The notes under the pieces were generated by a model. The model was not told where the DNA came from, ran no database searches, and worked only from the letters and a program-made list of their open reading frames with translations. Source: Alphaproteobacteria bacterium (GTDB lineage: Bacteria > Pseudomonadota > Alphaproteobacteria > CALKHQ01). From it: a DNA stretch of 64,000 nt. Below, one piece after another: positions 1 to 7,820 of this stretch. The DNA lies in the NCBI GenBank assembly GCA_041396705.1, contig JAWKYB010000014.1:1-64000 (forward strand). The letters run 5' to 3'. The position numbers and the translations under genes are program-made. Numbering within the stretch: the first letter of the stretch is position 1; each line of letters starts with the position of its first letter.

Positions 1-489
1 CTCGGTGTGGCCGGCCCGCTCCAGCACCCCGCCGTCGCGGGCGAGCAGCGGAAAGATGTGGCCGGGGGTGACGATGTGCGCCGGTCCGCTGTGCGGATCG
101 ATTGCGGCGGCGATCGTGCGGGCGCGGTCGGCGGCGGAAATGCCGGTGGTGACGCCGTGCCGCGCCTCGATCGACACGGTGAAGGCGGTGCTCAGCCTCT
201 CGCTGTTGCTGCGCTGCATCAGCGGCAGGCCCAGCCGGTCGACCTGCGCGCGCTCCATCGCCAGACAGATCAGCCCGCGGCCGTGCTTGGCCATGAAGTT
301 GACCACCTCGGCGGTCGCCATCGACGCCGGTATGACCAGGTCGCCTTCGTTCTCGCGATCCTCCTCGTCGACCAGGATGAACATCCGGCCGGCGCGGGCC
401 TCGGCAACGATCTCCTCGGTGCTGGAAATGTAGCCGCCGATGTCGTCGACGATGCCGCCGGATGTCTGCCTGTCGCCCGGTCGCTGCAT
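1..489 (-). CDS. ribB: 3,4-dihydroxy-2-butanone 4-phosphate synthase (partial, 3' end outside window)
   Basis: The enzyme converts ribulose 5-phosphate to 3,4-dihydroxy-2-butanone 4-phosphate and formate, giving the four-carbon precursor of riboflavin. The 163 codons present start at the ATG at 489 and stay open to the window edge. The acidic metal-binding signature DEEDRENEGDLVI lies near residues 41-53, followed by the substrate-binding stretch HGVTTGISAADRA and by TPGHIFPL. The C-terminus is missing, so a monofunctional RibB cannot be told from a RibBA fusion carrying GTP cyclohydrolase II. The gene is divergent from glcB with a 226-nt gap. I saw no FMN riboswitch signature in that gap. 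Confidence 0.93.
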   Translation of the reverse strand, partial: MQRPGDRQTSGGIVDDIGGYISSTEEIVAEARAGRMFILVDEEDRENEGDLVIPASMATAEVVNFMAKHGRGLICLAMERAQVDRLGLPLMQRSNSERLSTAFTVSIEARHGVTTGISAADRARTIAAAIDPHSGPAHIVTPGHIFPLLARDGGVLERAGHTE

Positions 490-715
490 GATGGCGGTCC
501 CTGCTTCGCGGTTCTCGGCGCCAATATGGCGCTGCCGCCGGCCCCCGTCGACCCCGGCGCCGTCGATTCCGCGATGCCATTCGCCGCATGGCGGAAGCCG
601 GCCGCGACGCCCCGCGATAGCGGGTCGCGCGGGGCGGACCATGCGTCTATAACGCAGGCGAAGCTCGGGCCGCGGCAAGCGGCCCGCAACGACAGGACCG
701 GGGGAAGAGGAAACG

Positions 716-2887
716 ATGACGGATCGGAAGCGGATCGGCAGCCTGGAGGTCGCGGCGGACCTTGTCGCCTTCGCCAACGAGGAGGCCCTGCCGGGCACGG
801 GCGTGTCGGCCGACGTGTTCTGGGCGGGGCTCGATGCCTTGGTCCACGATCTCGCCCCGAAGAACCGCGCCCTGCTGGCGAAGCGCGATACGATCCAGGC
901 CGAGATCGATGCCTGGCACCGGGAACGGCGCGGCAGGCCGATCGACATGGCGGCCTACAAGGCCTTCCTGACCGGCCTCGGCTATCTGGTGCCGGAGGGC
1001 CCGGATTTCGCCATCGAGACCACGAACACCGATGCGGAGTTCGCCCGCATCGCCGGCCCGCAGCTGGTGGTGCCGGTCAGCAACGCCCGCTATGCGCTGA
1101 ATGCCGCCAACGCCCGTTGGGGCAGCCTCTACGATGCGCTGTACGGCACCGACGCGATCCCGCAGGAGGACGGGGCCGAGATCACGGCGGCCTATAACCC
1201 GGCGCGCGGCGAGAAGGTGATCGCCTGGGCGCGCGCCTTCCTGGACCGGGTCGCGCCGCTGGCGGACGGCAGTCACGCCGATGCCACCGGCTATCGCGTC
1301 GTCGGCGGCAGCCTGGCGGTGGCGCTGGGCGGCCACGAGACCGGGCTGGCGGAGCCGGGCAAGCTGGCGGGCTATCGCGGCGATGCCGAGGCGCCGAGCG
1401 CCGTGCTGCTCGCCAACAACAACCTGCATGTCGAGATCGTGGTCGACCGCAGCCACCCGATCGGCAAGGACGACAAGGCGGGCGTCGCCGACCTGACGAT
1501 CGAATCGGCGGTGTCGACCATCATCGACTGCGAGGATTCGGTCGCCGCGGTCGACGCCGCAGACAAGGTCCACGTCTATCGCAACTGGCTGGGCCTGATG
1601 CGCGGCGACCTGGTCGAGCGCTTCGAGAAGGGCGGCAGGACGATCACCCGCGCGCTGAACCCGGACCGCGAATACACCGCACCCGACGGCAAGGGCAGCG
1701 TCTCACTGCACGGGCGCAGCCTGCTGCTGATCCGCAATGTCGGCCACCTGATGACCAACCCGGCGATCCTGGACCGCGACGGCAACGAAGTGCCGGAAGG
1801 CCTGATGGACGCGCTGTTCACGTCGATGATCGCGCTGCACGACCTGAAAGGCACCGGCAAGCTCCGGAACTCGCGCACCGGCTCGATCTACATCGTCAAG
1901 CCGAAGATGCACGGGCCGGAAGAGGTGGCCTTCACCGACGAGATCTTCGGCCGGGTCGAGGATGTGCTGGGCCTGCCGCGCCATACGCTGAAGGTCGGCA
2001 TCATGGACGAGGAACGGCGGACCACGGTAAACCTGAAGGAATGCATCCGGGCCGCCAGGCACCGGGTCTGCTTCATCAACACCGGTTTCCTCGACCGCAC
2101 CGGCGACGAGATCCACACTTCGATGGAGGCCGGCCCGTTCATCCGCAAGGGCGATATCAAGGGCGCGGTCTGGATCGGCGCCTACGAGAACAACAACGTC
2201 GACGTCGGGTTGCGCTGCGGCCTGCGCGGCAAGGCGCAGATCGGCAAGGGCATGTGGGCGATGCCCGACCTGATGGCGGCGATGCTGGACCAGAAGGTCG
2301 CCCACCCGAAAGCCGGCGCCAACACCGCCTGGGTGCCGTCGCCGACCGCCGCCACCCTGCACGCCACCCACTATCACGCCGTCGACGTGGCGGCGCGACA
2401 GGCGGAGCTGGCCGCACGCACGCCGGCGAAGCTGGACGACATCCTGACCATCCCGCTCGCCGACCGGCCGAACTGGCAACCGGAAGAGATCCGGGCGGAG
2501 CTCGACAACAACGCCCAGGGCATCCTTGGCTATGTGGTGCGCTGGGTCGACCAGGGCGTCGGCTGCTCAAAGGTACCGGACATCAACGACATCGGCCTGA
2601 TGGAGGACCGCGCGACCCTGCGCATTTCCAGCCAGCACATCGCCAACTGGCTGCATCACGGCGTGTGTTCGCAGGACGAGGTGATGGAGACGATGCGGCG
2701 GATGGCGGCGGTGGTCGACCAGCAGAATGCCGGCGACCCGGCCTATCGGCCGATGGCCGCCGACTTCGACGGCTCGATCGCTTTCCAGGCCGCCTGCGAC
2801 CTGGTGTTCAAGGGCCGGGCCCAGCCGTCCGGCTATACCGAGCCGATCCTGCACGCCCGCCGGCTGGAGGTGAAGGCGCGCGGCTGA
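716..2887 (+). CDS. glcB: malate synthase G
   Basis: This cytoplasmic enzyme condenses glyoxylate with acetyl-CoA to malate, the second step of the glyoxylate shunt and of glycolate use. The 723 residues match the usual G-isoform length of about 720-730. Family blocks are visible, including IESAVSTIIDCEDSVAAVD near residues 262-280 and NTGFLDRTGDEIHTSMEAGP in the catalytic barrel. The start ATG is preceded by a GGAAGAGG ribosome site. The gene stands alone: ribB is divergent and the next gene is convergent. No isocitrate lyase gene is in the window. Confidence 0.97.
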   Translation: MTDRKRIGSLEVAADLVAFANEEALPGTGVSADVFWAGLDALVHDLAPKNRALLAKRDTIQAEIDAWHRERRGRPIDMAAYKAFLTGLGYLVPEGPDFAIETTNTDAEFARIAGPQLVVPVSNARYALNAANARWGSLYDALYGTDAIPQEDGAEITAAYNPARGEKVIAWARAFLDRVAPLADGSHADATGYRVVGGSLAVALGGHETGLAEPGKLAGYRGDAEAPSAVLLANNNLHVEIVVDRSHPIGKDDKAGVADLTIESAVSTIIDCEDSVAAVDAADKVHVYRNWLGLMRGDLVERFEKGGRTITRALNPDREYTAPDGKGSVSLHGRSLLLIRNVGHLMTNPAILDRDGNEVPEGLMDALFTSMIALHDLKGTGKLRNSRTGSIYIVKPKMHGPEEVAFTDEIFGRVEDVLGLPRHTLKVGIMDEERRTTVNLKECIRAARHRVCFINTGFLDRTGDEIHTSMEAGPFIRKGDIKGAVWIGAYENNNVDVGLRCGLRGKAQIGKGMWAMPDLMAAMLDQKVAHPKAGANTAWVPSPTAATLHATHYHAVDVAARQAELAARTPAKLDDILTIPLADRPNWQPEEIRAELDNNAQGILGYVVRWVDQGVGCSKVPDINDIGLMEDRATLRISSQHIANWLHHGVCSQDEVMETMRRMAAVVDQQNAGDPAYRPMAADFDGSIAFQAACDLVFKGRAQPSGYTEPILHARRLEVKARG

Positions 2888-3003
2888 ACCGAGCGGGGCT
2901 GCGGGGCGACCGCTGCCGCAATGACGACGGGCGACAGGTCGGAAAGCCGGACCGTGCCCATGCCGGACGTCGAAGGGTCAGCGGTTCACCGCGGCGCGCG
3001 CAA

Positions 3004-4053
3004 TCAGGCCGCCGCCATCGGTGCGGCCTCGATGCGGCCGATGGCGCGGAAGCGGCGGCGGTACTCGCCGGGCGTCAGCCCGGTTTCGCGCTTGAACAGG
3101 CGCCGGAACGAGGCCGGATCGTCATAGCCAACGGCAACGCTGATCGCATCGGTCGGCGTCAGCGACGTTTCCAGCATCTCCTTGGCGCGTTCGACGCGGA
3201 GGGTCTGGACATAGGTGATCGGTGCCGCACCCGTTGCCTTGCGGAACCGGCGCTTGAACGTGCGCTCGGCCAGCCCCGACGCGCTGACCATCCCGGCCAC
3301 GGCATTCGGCCTCGCAAAGTTCTGCTGCACCCACTGTTCGGCCTCGGCGACCGGCTCGTCGCCATGGGCGCCTGGCCGGACCATCGCGGCGTAGGGCAGC
3401 TGCCCGCAGGCGCGGTCGCCGAGCAGGTAGACCTTGGCGAGCCGGATCGCCTCCTGCTGGCCGCAGTAGCGTGCGGTCAGGTACAGGACCAGGTCCTCCC
3501 AGCAGCTGACGCCGCCGCTGGTCACCACCTGCAGGTCCGAGCCCGCCGCCACCAGCACGCGCTCGCTGTCCAGCTGCACATGCGGATAATAGGTCGCGAT
3601 CGTCCGCTGGAACGCCCAATGCGTTGTCGCCGGCCGGCCGTCGAGCAGGCCCGCCTCCGCCAGCAGGATCGACCCGGAACAGACCGAGCAGATCATCGCG
3701 CCTTCCTGGTATTTCCGGCGCAGCCATGCCGTCTCCGCCGGCCAGCGGCCGCGCGGGTCTCCGTCCGGACGGATGATCAGGTCGGGCACGACCACGACCT
3801 CGGCGCCGCGATCGTCGTCCAGGGCGCAGTGCGGATCGATGCGAATGCCGCCGACGCAGGCCATCGGCATCGTGGTGCGTGCGGCAATCCGCACGTCGAA
3901 ACGCACCGCCGACGCCTCGCGCCCGGTCAGCGCCGGCCAGATCACCCCGGCAGCACCCAGCAGATCATACAGGCCGTAGAGGACCGAGGCGGTCGTCTGC
4001 GGTACCGCCAGCAGGCGCAACGCGACCGCCCGCCCCTCCGCCGCCTTGGTCAT
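3004..4053 (-). CDS. GlxA-family transcriptional regulator (DJ-1/PfpI domain plus AraC HTH)
   Basis: This is a 349-residue regulator. The N-terminal half is a DJ-1/PfpI (class I amidotransferase-like) domain with the nucleophile-elbow region CSVCSGSILLAEAGLLDG. The C-terminal about 100 residues hold two AraC-type helix-turn-helix units (FKRRFRKATGAAPITY and FRRLFKRETGLTPGEY). Relatives sense small metabolites and activate or repress neighbouring genes, but the ligand is unknown here. I chose the ATG at 4053 because the DJ-1 domain begins just after it; the frame stays open further upstream without homologous sequence. It is convergent with glcB, and its target is not evident. Confidence 0.88.
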   Translation of the reverse strand: MTKAAEGRAVALRLLAVPQTTASVLYGLYDLLGAAGVIWPALTGREASAVRFDVRIAARTTMPMACVGGIRIDPHCALDDDRGAEVVVVPDLIIRPDGDPRGRWPAETAWLRRKYQEGAMICSVCSGSILLAEAGLLDGRPATTHWAFQRTIATYYPHVQLDSERVLVAAGSDLQVVTSGGVSCWEDLVLYLTARYCGQQEAIRLAKVYLLGDRACGQLPYAAMVRPGAHGDEPVAEAEQWVQQNFARPNAVAGMVSASGLAERTFKRRFRKATGAAPITYVQTLRVERAKEMLETSLTPTDAISVAVGYDDPASFRRLFKRETGLTPGEYRRRFRAIGRIEAAPMAAA

Positions 4054-4385
4054 GACGGAAGCCGGCTTTCGGCCGCTGCGAAAAGCGATGTCATTCCCTT
4101 GCCGTCCCCGTTCGAACCTGGCGCCCGATACATAAGCCGACCGGGCCAGGAGGTGCGTGCGCACCATCACTTCGGTCGCCGTCGGCCGCAAACCCGGTCG
4201 GATGGGTTCTCGACCCGCGATGCGCCAGATGTGGGGACTTATGGCGCCTTCGCGCCGCTTGCATTGCTGGCTCGGAATCGATTTAGCCGTGCGGCGCATG
4301 CGGTGCAAGCCTTTCTCTGAACGCAGGCCATTGACTCGTTGGCCCCGGCCTCCCATTTCTGTCATTACAGAAACAGGAGACCGAA
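4054..4385. other. 332-bp divergent intergenic region
   Basis: This stretch separates the GlxA-type regulator (-) from the GbsR-type regulator (+). I see no coding sequence with family support in it. On the + side it holds a TTGACT -35-like hexamer at 4331-4336, the palindromic operator at 4356-4373 and the ribosome site AGGAGA at 4375-4380. No convincing promoter was found for the minus-strand gene. Confidence 0.6.
4356..4373. promoter_or_regulatory. operator 1, inverted repeat TTTCTGT-N4-ACAGAAA
   Basis: This is a perfect 7-4-7 inverted repeat (TTTCTGT CATT ACAGAAA) ending 12 nt before the GbsR-type start codon. It overlaps the place where a -10 element would lie relative to TTGACT at 4331. 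The same arms and spacing recur at 4938-4955 before the next gene. Two identical sites flanking a MarR-class gene suggest autoregulation plus control of the target; this is inference. Confidence 0.75.
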
Positions 4386-4910
4386 ATGGACCTGCCCGTA
4401 CCGATCCGCACCTTCGTGCTGCATTGGGGCGAGATGGGAACGCGCTGGGGGGTCAACCGCTCGGTCGCCCAGATCCATGCCCTGCTCTACCTGGCGGAGC
4501 GCCCGCTGGCCGCGGACGAGATCGTCGCGGCGCTCGGCATCGCGCGGTCCAATGCATCGAACAGCCTGAAGGAACTGCAAGCCTATCGGTTGGTCGACCT
4601 CACCCACGTTCCCGGCGACCGCCGCGACCATTTCACCGCGCGTCACGATCCCTGGGACATGCTGCTGGCGATCGTCGACGAGCGCAAGCGGCGCGAACTG
4701 GATCCGGCGATCGCGATCATCCGCACCTGCGCGGCCGAAGCGGAGGCCGATGCCGCGATCAGCGCGGTCGCGCGCCGGCGCCTGGCCGACATGCAGCATT
4801 TCCTCGAGGAGCTGGACGGGTTCTACGACCGGATCCGGCGGGTGCCGTCCGGCCGCCTGCGGCGTCTGCTCAAGCTGGGCGACCGGATCATCGGGCTTCT
4901 CAAGAGCTGA
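4386..4910 (+). CDS. GbsR/MarR-family transcriptional regulator
   Basis: A 174-residue winged-helix regulator. The region VAQIHALLYLAERPLAADEIVAALG (given here by its ends, residues about 27-51) leads into the recognition helix IARSNASNSLKELQ, typical of the GbsR branch of MarR proteins. A helical C-terminal dimerisation region ends in RLLKLGDRIIGLLKS. It starts at an ATG 5 nt after AGGAGA. It is flanked by two copies of an 18-bp palindrome (4356-4373 and 4938-4955), the second upstream of the DUF4166 gene. It probably represses itself and that gene; the effector is unknown. Confidence 0.85.
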   Translation: MDLPVPIRTFVLHWGEMGTRWGVNRSVAQIHALLYLAERPLAADEIVAALGIARSNASNSLKELQAYRLVDLTHVPGDRRDHFTARHDPWDMLLAIVDERKRRELDPAIAIIRTCAAEAEADAAISAVARRRLADMQHFLEELDGFYDRIRRVPSGRLRRLLKLGDRIIGLLKS

Positions 4911-4937
4911 GCGGCACCACTTTTTTTTGGCCAAAAC

Positions 4938-4955
4938 TTTCTGTCAAGACAGAAA
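4938..4955. promoter_or_regulatory. operator 2, inverted repeat TTTCTGT-N4-ACAGAAA
   Basis: Perfect inverted repeat TTTCTGT CAAG ACAGAAA, with the same arms and spacing as the site at 4356-4373. It lies 25 nt before the DUF4166 start codon. Just upstream is a second palindrome, TTTTGGCCAAAA (4925-4936), at the end of an 8-T run that might also serve as a weak terminator for the regulator gene. The reuse of the motif before both genes makes it a credible binding site for the GbsR-type protein. Confidence 0.75.
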
Positions 4956-4980
4956 CATCGGAAATATAGGAAGCCAAACG

Positions 4981-5649
4981 ATGCGCGCCTCGATCGACAT
5001 GGCAGGCACGAGCCGTTCCACCGACGCGGTCGACTTCGCGGCGCTGATCGGCCATGCGGCGTGGCACCGGCTGCACCCGGCGATCCGCCGACGGTTTCGG
5101 GTCGGCCACGCGGCCAGCCCGGTCCGCTATCCCGGCCGGTTGCGCTTCGAGCGCAACGGCGCCGGCCTCGTCTTCGCCCTGCTGTCGAAGCTGTGCGGCG
5201 GACCGCTGCCGACCGCGTGCGACCGGGAATGGCCGGCCGTGGTCACGGTCGCCGACGACGGCGCCGGCGGCGTGATCTGGGATCGGTCGATCCGGCCCGA
5301 CGACGGCCCGGTCCGCACGATCCGCTCGGTCAAGCGCGTCGATTCCCGTGGGCGCCTGCTGGAATGCGTGCGCGGCGGGCTCGGCATGGTGCTGACGGTG
5401 TGCGAGCGCGACGGCGCGCTGGTCTTCGCCAGCCGCCGCTACTTCCTCGCGCTCGGCCCGCTACGGCTGCCCCTGCCGCACCTGCTGACGCCGGGGCGCT
5501 GCGAGGTGACGCACCGCGACGAGGGCGGCGGCCGCTTCCGCTTCACCCTGTCGATGCGCCACCCGCTGTGGGGCGCCACCTTCGACCAGACCGGCCTGTT
5601 CGAGGACCCCGACGACCGACCGGGCGCTGCGCCGGGCCGGCGCAGCTAG
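4981..5649 (+). CDS. DUF4166 domain-containing protein
   Basis: 222 residues, resembling DUF4166 proteins of unknown function. The N-terminal part (FAALIGHAAWHRLHPAIRRR) is followed by a domain with the family-like stretches FERNGAGLVFALLSKL and LPLPHLLTPGRCEVTH near the C-terminus. The ATG at 4981 follows an AGGAAG ribosome site; the frame is open upstream into the regulator gene but that part is not family-like. It forms a unit with the GbsR-type regulator through the shared operator. Its stop overlaps the convergent lipoprotein gene by four bases. DUF4166 domains often accompany membrane-stress or SDR genes, but no role is assigned here. Confidence 0.8.
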   Translation: MRASIDMAGTSRSTDAVDFAALIGHAAWHRLHPAIRRRFRVGHAASPVRYPGRLRFERNGAGLVFALLSKLCGGPLPTACDREWPAVVTVADDGAGGVIWDRSIRPDDGPVRTIRSVKRVDSRGRLLECVRGGLGMVLTVCERDGALVFASRRYFLALGPLRLPLPHLLTPGRCEVTHRDEGGGRFRFTLSMRHPLWGATFDQTGLFEDPDDRPGAAPGRRS

Positions 5650-6212
5650 AGCAGCCGCGACATCACCGCGAGGTCACCGCGAAAGCGCTCGTTCTCGGTG
5701 TCGAAGGTGGTGGCCTGCAGCAGCTGTGCCGCCGACATGTTGGCCACCGCCTGCTGGTAGAGCGCGGCTTCGTTCGCCTGGATCGCCTGCAGCCGGGCGG
5801 AAAGAGCGGCCCGTCTGGCGTCGCGGCTGCCGACACCGTCGGCGATCGCCTCGGTCAGCGCCTCGTCCTCGTCGATCAGCGCGTCGAGCGCGGCCGGATC
5901 CTTCATGTTCGGCTGGACCACGCGCTCCATCGCGTCATGGGCGCAGTCCCGCCAGTCCTCCTCGCCGGGCCCGAGCTGGTTGGGCGGAATGCCTGCCGAG
6001 GCGTCGGGGTTGTAACCGGTTTCGATCGTGCACTGCCGGAACGCCGCGGCCAGACTCTCGCGGACCAGCTGCGGATCCTCATCGATGCCGGGCGGCGTGC
6101 CGGCACCGCAGGCGGCCGTGCCGGCGATCAGCAGAATTGCCGCACAGCCGCGGCCGAACGCCTGCAGGTTGGCCCTGCCGCCGACCCGCGGCAGGCGCGC
6201 ATGTGTCGTCAT
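5646..6212 (-). CDS. putative lipoprotein of unknown function
   Basis: 188 residues with no family I recognise. The N-terminus has a positively charged stretch followed by the hydrophobic segment CAAILLIAGTAAC, a plausible signal peptide ending in a lipobox-like TAAC (the -3 residue T is not ideal). The mature part is acidic and helical, with two further cysteines (FRQCTIETGY and WRDCAHDA) that could form a disulfide in the periplasm. A strong GAGGAGAGGGG ribosome site precedes the ATG. It is convergent with the DUF4166 gene and divergent from the SDR gene. Confidence 0.65.
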   Translation of the reverse strand: MTTHARLPRVGGRANLQAFGRGCAAILLIAGTAACGAGTPPGIDEDPQLVRESLAAAFRQCTIETGYNPDASAGIPPNQLGPGEEDWRDCAHDAMERVVQPNMKDPAALDALIDEDEALTEAIADGVGSRDARRAALSARLQAIQANEAALYQQAVANMSAAQLLQATTFDTENERFRGDLAVMSRLL

Positions 6213-6352
6213 GTCCCCTCTCCTCGCTGCGGTCCGGTCTGCGGCAGCGCCAGTGCACCCGACATTCAGGGTCGCTTCGGCGCGCCGCAGTAGCCTCCCC
6301 GCGCCATCTTGGGTATCACACTCCGCATCCGAAAAAACGAGGAAACGCGTTC

Positions 6353-7117
6353 ATGTTTGAGGAGTTCAAGAACAAGGTCGTGCTGATCACCGGCTCCAGC
6401 ACCGGCATCGGTGCGGCGGCCGCGCTGGCCTTCGGCCGCTACGGCGCGCATGTGGTGGTCCACTATGCCCGCAGCGCCGACAAGGCCGAGGCCGTCGCCG
6501 AGAAGATCCGGGCGATGGGCGCGCAGGCGACCGTGATCGGCGGCGACATGGCGGTCGACGGCGGCGCCGAGGCGGTGGTGCGCGACGCGATCGCCAAGGC
6601 CGGCGATCTGCATATCCTGGTCAACAACGCCGGCCACATGGTCGAGCGCCGGCCGTTCGCCGACTACACCGACGCGGCCTTCGCCCATGTGGTCAACCTG
6701 AACGCGCGTTCCGCCGTGGCTGCCAGCGCGGCGGCGCTGCCGCAGTTCAAGAAGAACGGCCGCGGCAACATCATCCATGTCAGCTCGATCGCCGCGCGCA
6801 ACGGCGGCAGCGGGGGTGCCGGCTTCTACGCGGCGACCAAGGGCTTCGTCAGCACGATGACCCACGGCATGGCCCGCGAATTCGCGCCGTTGAACATCCG
6901 GGTCAATGCCGTCTCGCCGGGCGTCATCCTGACCCCGTTCCACGAGATGTACTCCAACGAACAGCAGCTGGCCGCGGCCAAGGCAACGATCCCGATGGAC
7001 CGGCTGGGCGTGGCGGAGGACTGCGCCGGCACGTTCCTCTACCTCGCCAGCGATGCCATGAGCGGCTATGTCACCGGCCAGGTGATCGAGGTCAACGGCG
7101 GCCAGTACATGCCGTAG
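6353..7117 (+). CDS. SDR-family oxidoreductase (FabG-like)
   Basis: 254 residues of a classical short-chain dehydrogenase/reductase. The cofactor motif TGSSTGIG is near the N-terminus, NNAG follows at about residue 90, and the catalytic Ser is in HVSSIAA with Tyr and Lys in FYAATK. The C-terminal GYVTGQVIEVNGGQYMP is typical. The residues after the second beta strand (HYARSADKAEAV) lack a clear Asp for NAD, so NADP use is possible. The substrate cannot be inferred. The ATG was chosen because the Rossmann motif begins 11 residues later; a GAGG ribosome site lies upstream. It appears monocistronic. Confidence 0.88.
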   Translation: MFEEFKNKVVLITGSSTGIGAAAALAFGRYGAHVVVHYARSADKAEAVAEKIRAMGAQATVIGGDMAVDGGAEAVVRDAIAKAGDLHILVNNAGHMVERRPFADYTDAAFAHVVNLNARSAVAASAAALPQFKKNGRGNIIHVSSIAARNGGSGGAGFYAATKGFVSTMTHGMAREFAPLNIRVNAVSPGVILTPFHEMYSNEQQLAAAKATIPMDRLGVAEDCAGTFLYLASDAMSGYVTGQVIEVNGGQYMP

Positions 7118-7176
7118 CGTTGGGCGCTCGCCTGGCGGCGCATCGGCCGCAGGGCGTCAGACGCGAAGTCGCCGTC

Positions 7177-7563
7177 CTATGCCATTTGCGCCAGCAGAGC
7201 CCGGATCTTCTCTTCGAGCGCGCTGGCCCGGAACGGTTTGGCCAGGAATCCATTGATGCCGAGGCCTTTCGCCTCTGAAATCGAACTGGCGTCGCTACGC
7301 CCCGTGACCATGAACACCCACAGGTCGGGGTGCGTGCGGCGCAGTTCCCGAACAAGGTCGGTGCCGGGCATCCCCGGCATCATCCAATCGCAGATCACGA
7401 GGTGCACGGGCTCTTCCGCTTCCGCGAGCAGCCGCTTCGCTGCGTCTGCATCGCCGGCGGCGCATACGGCGCGCACTCCCATGTCTTCGAGCATCAGGAC
7501 GATCAGTTTGCGGGCCTGCTCATCGTCCTCGACGACGAGGCAACTCAGATGTTCAAGATCCAT
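7177..7563 (-). CDS. single-domain response regulator (CheY-like receiver)
   Basis: 128 residues, a stand-alone receiver domain. The acidic pocket is VVEDDE, the phosphoacceptor Asp is in VICDWMMPG, the conserved Thr is in FMVTGRSD and the Lys is in FLAKPF. There is no output domain. It is the last gene of a minus-strand signalling block, 257 nt downstream of a multi-PAS hybrid kinase, so it may receive phosphate from that kinase. The ATG at 7563 gives a start directly before the first beta strand. Confidence 0.87.
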   Translation of the reverse strand: MDLEHLSCLVVEDDEQARKLIVLMLEDMGVRAVCAAGDADAAKRLLAEAEEPVHLVICDWMMPGMPGTDLVRELRRTHPDLWVFMVTGRSDASSISEAKGLGINGFLAKPFRASALEEKIRALLAQMA

Positions 7564-7820
7564 TAGAACGAACGCCTTTCGGGAATAGGTGGCCTCAAAA
7601 AACACAGCTCGCACAGCTCAAATTTCATTCCTGCGATCAACCTTGGCGCGTTGAGCGAAGGGAATTGCAGTGATTGATATTTTTTGCGAGCGTTCTCTGC
7701 ACGCCCCGGCTGCTTGCGACTGCATATAATGGCATTCAGGATGAAAAGCAATTCCATGGGCCAGGGTATGAAAGCCGCTTCCGGCCGGAAACCGCCGGTG
7801 CAGGCCTCTGCCACAGCGCC

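Noticed and set aside
490..715. FMN riboswitch before ribB
   Set aside because: None of the conserved FMN-element blocks was recognisable in the 226-nt gap on the minus strand.
7725..7730. Perfect TATAAT on the plus strand
   Set aside because: No plus-strand gene follows and no -35 is at a suitable distance; probably chance within an AT-rich gap.
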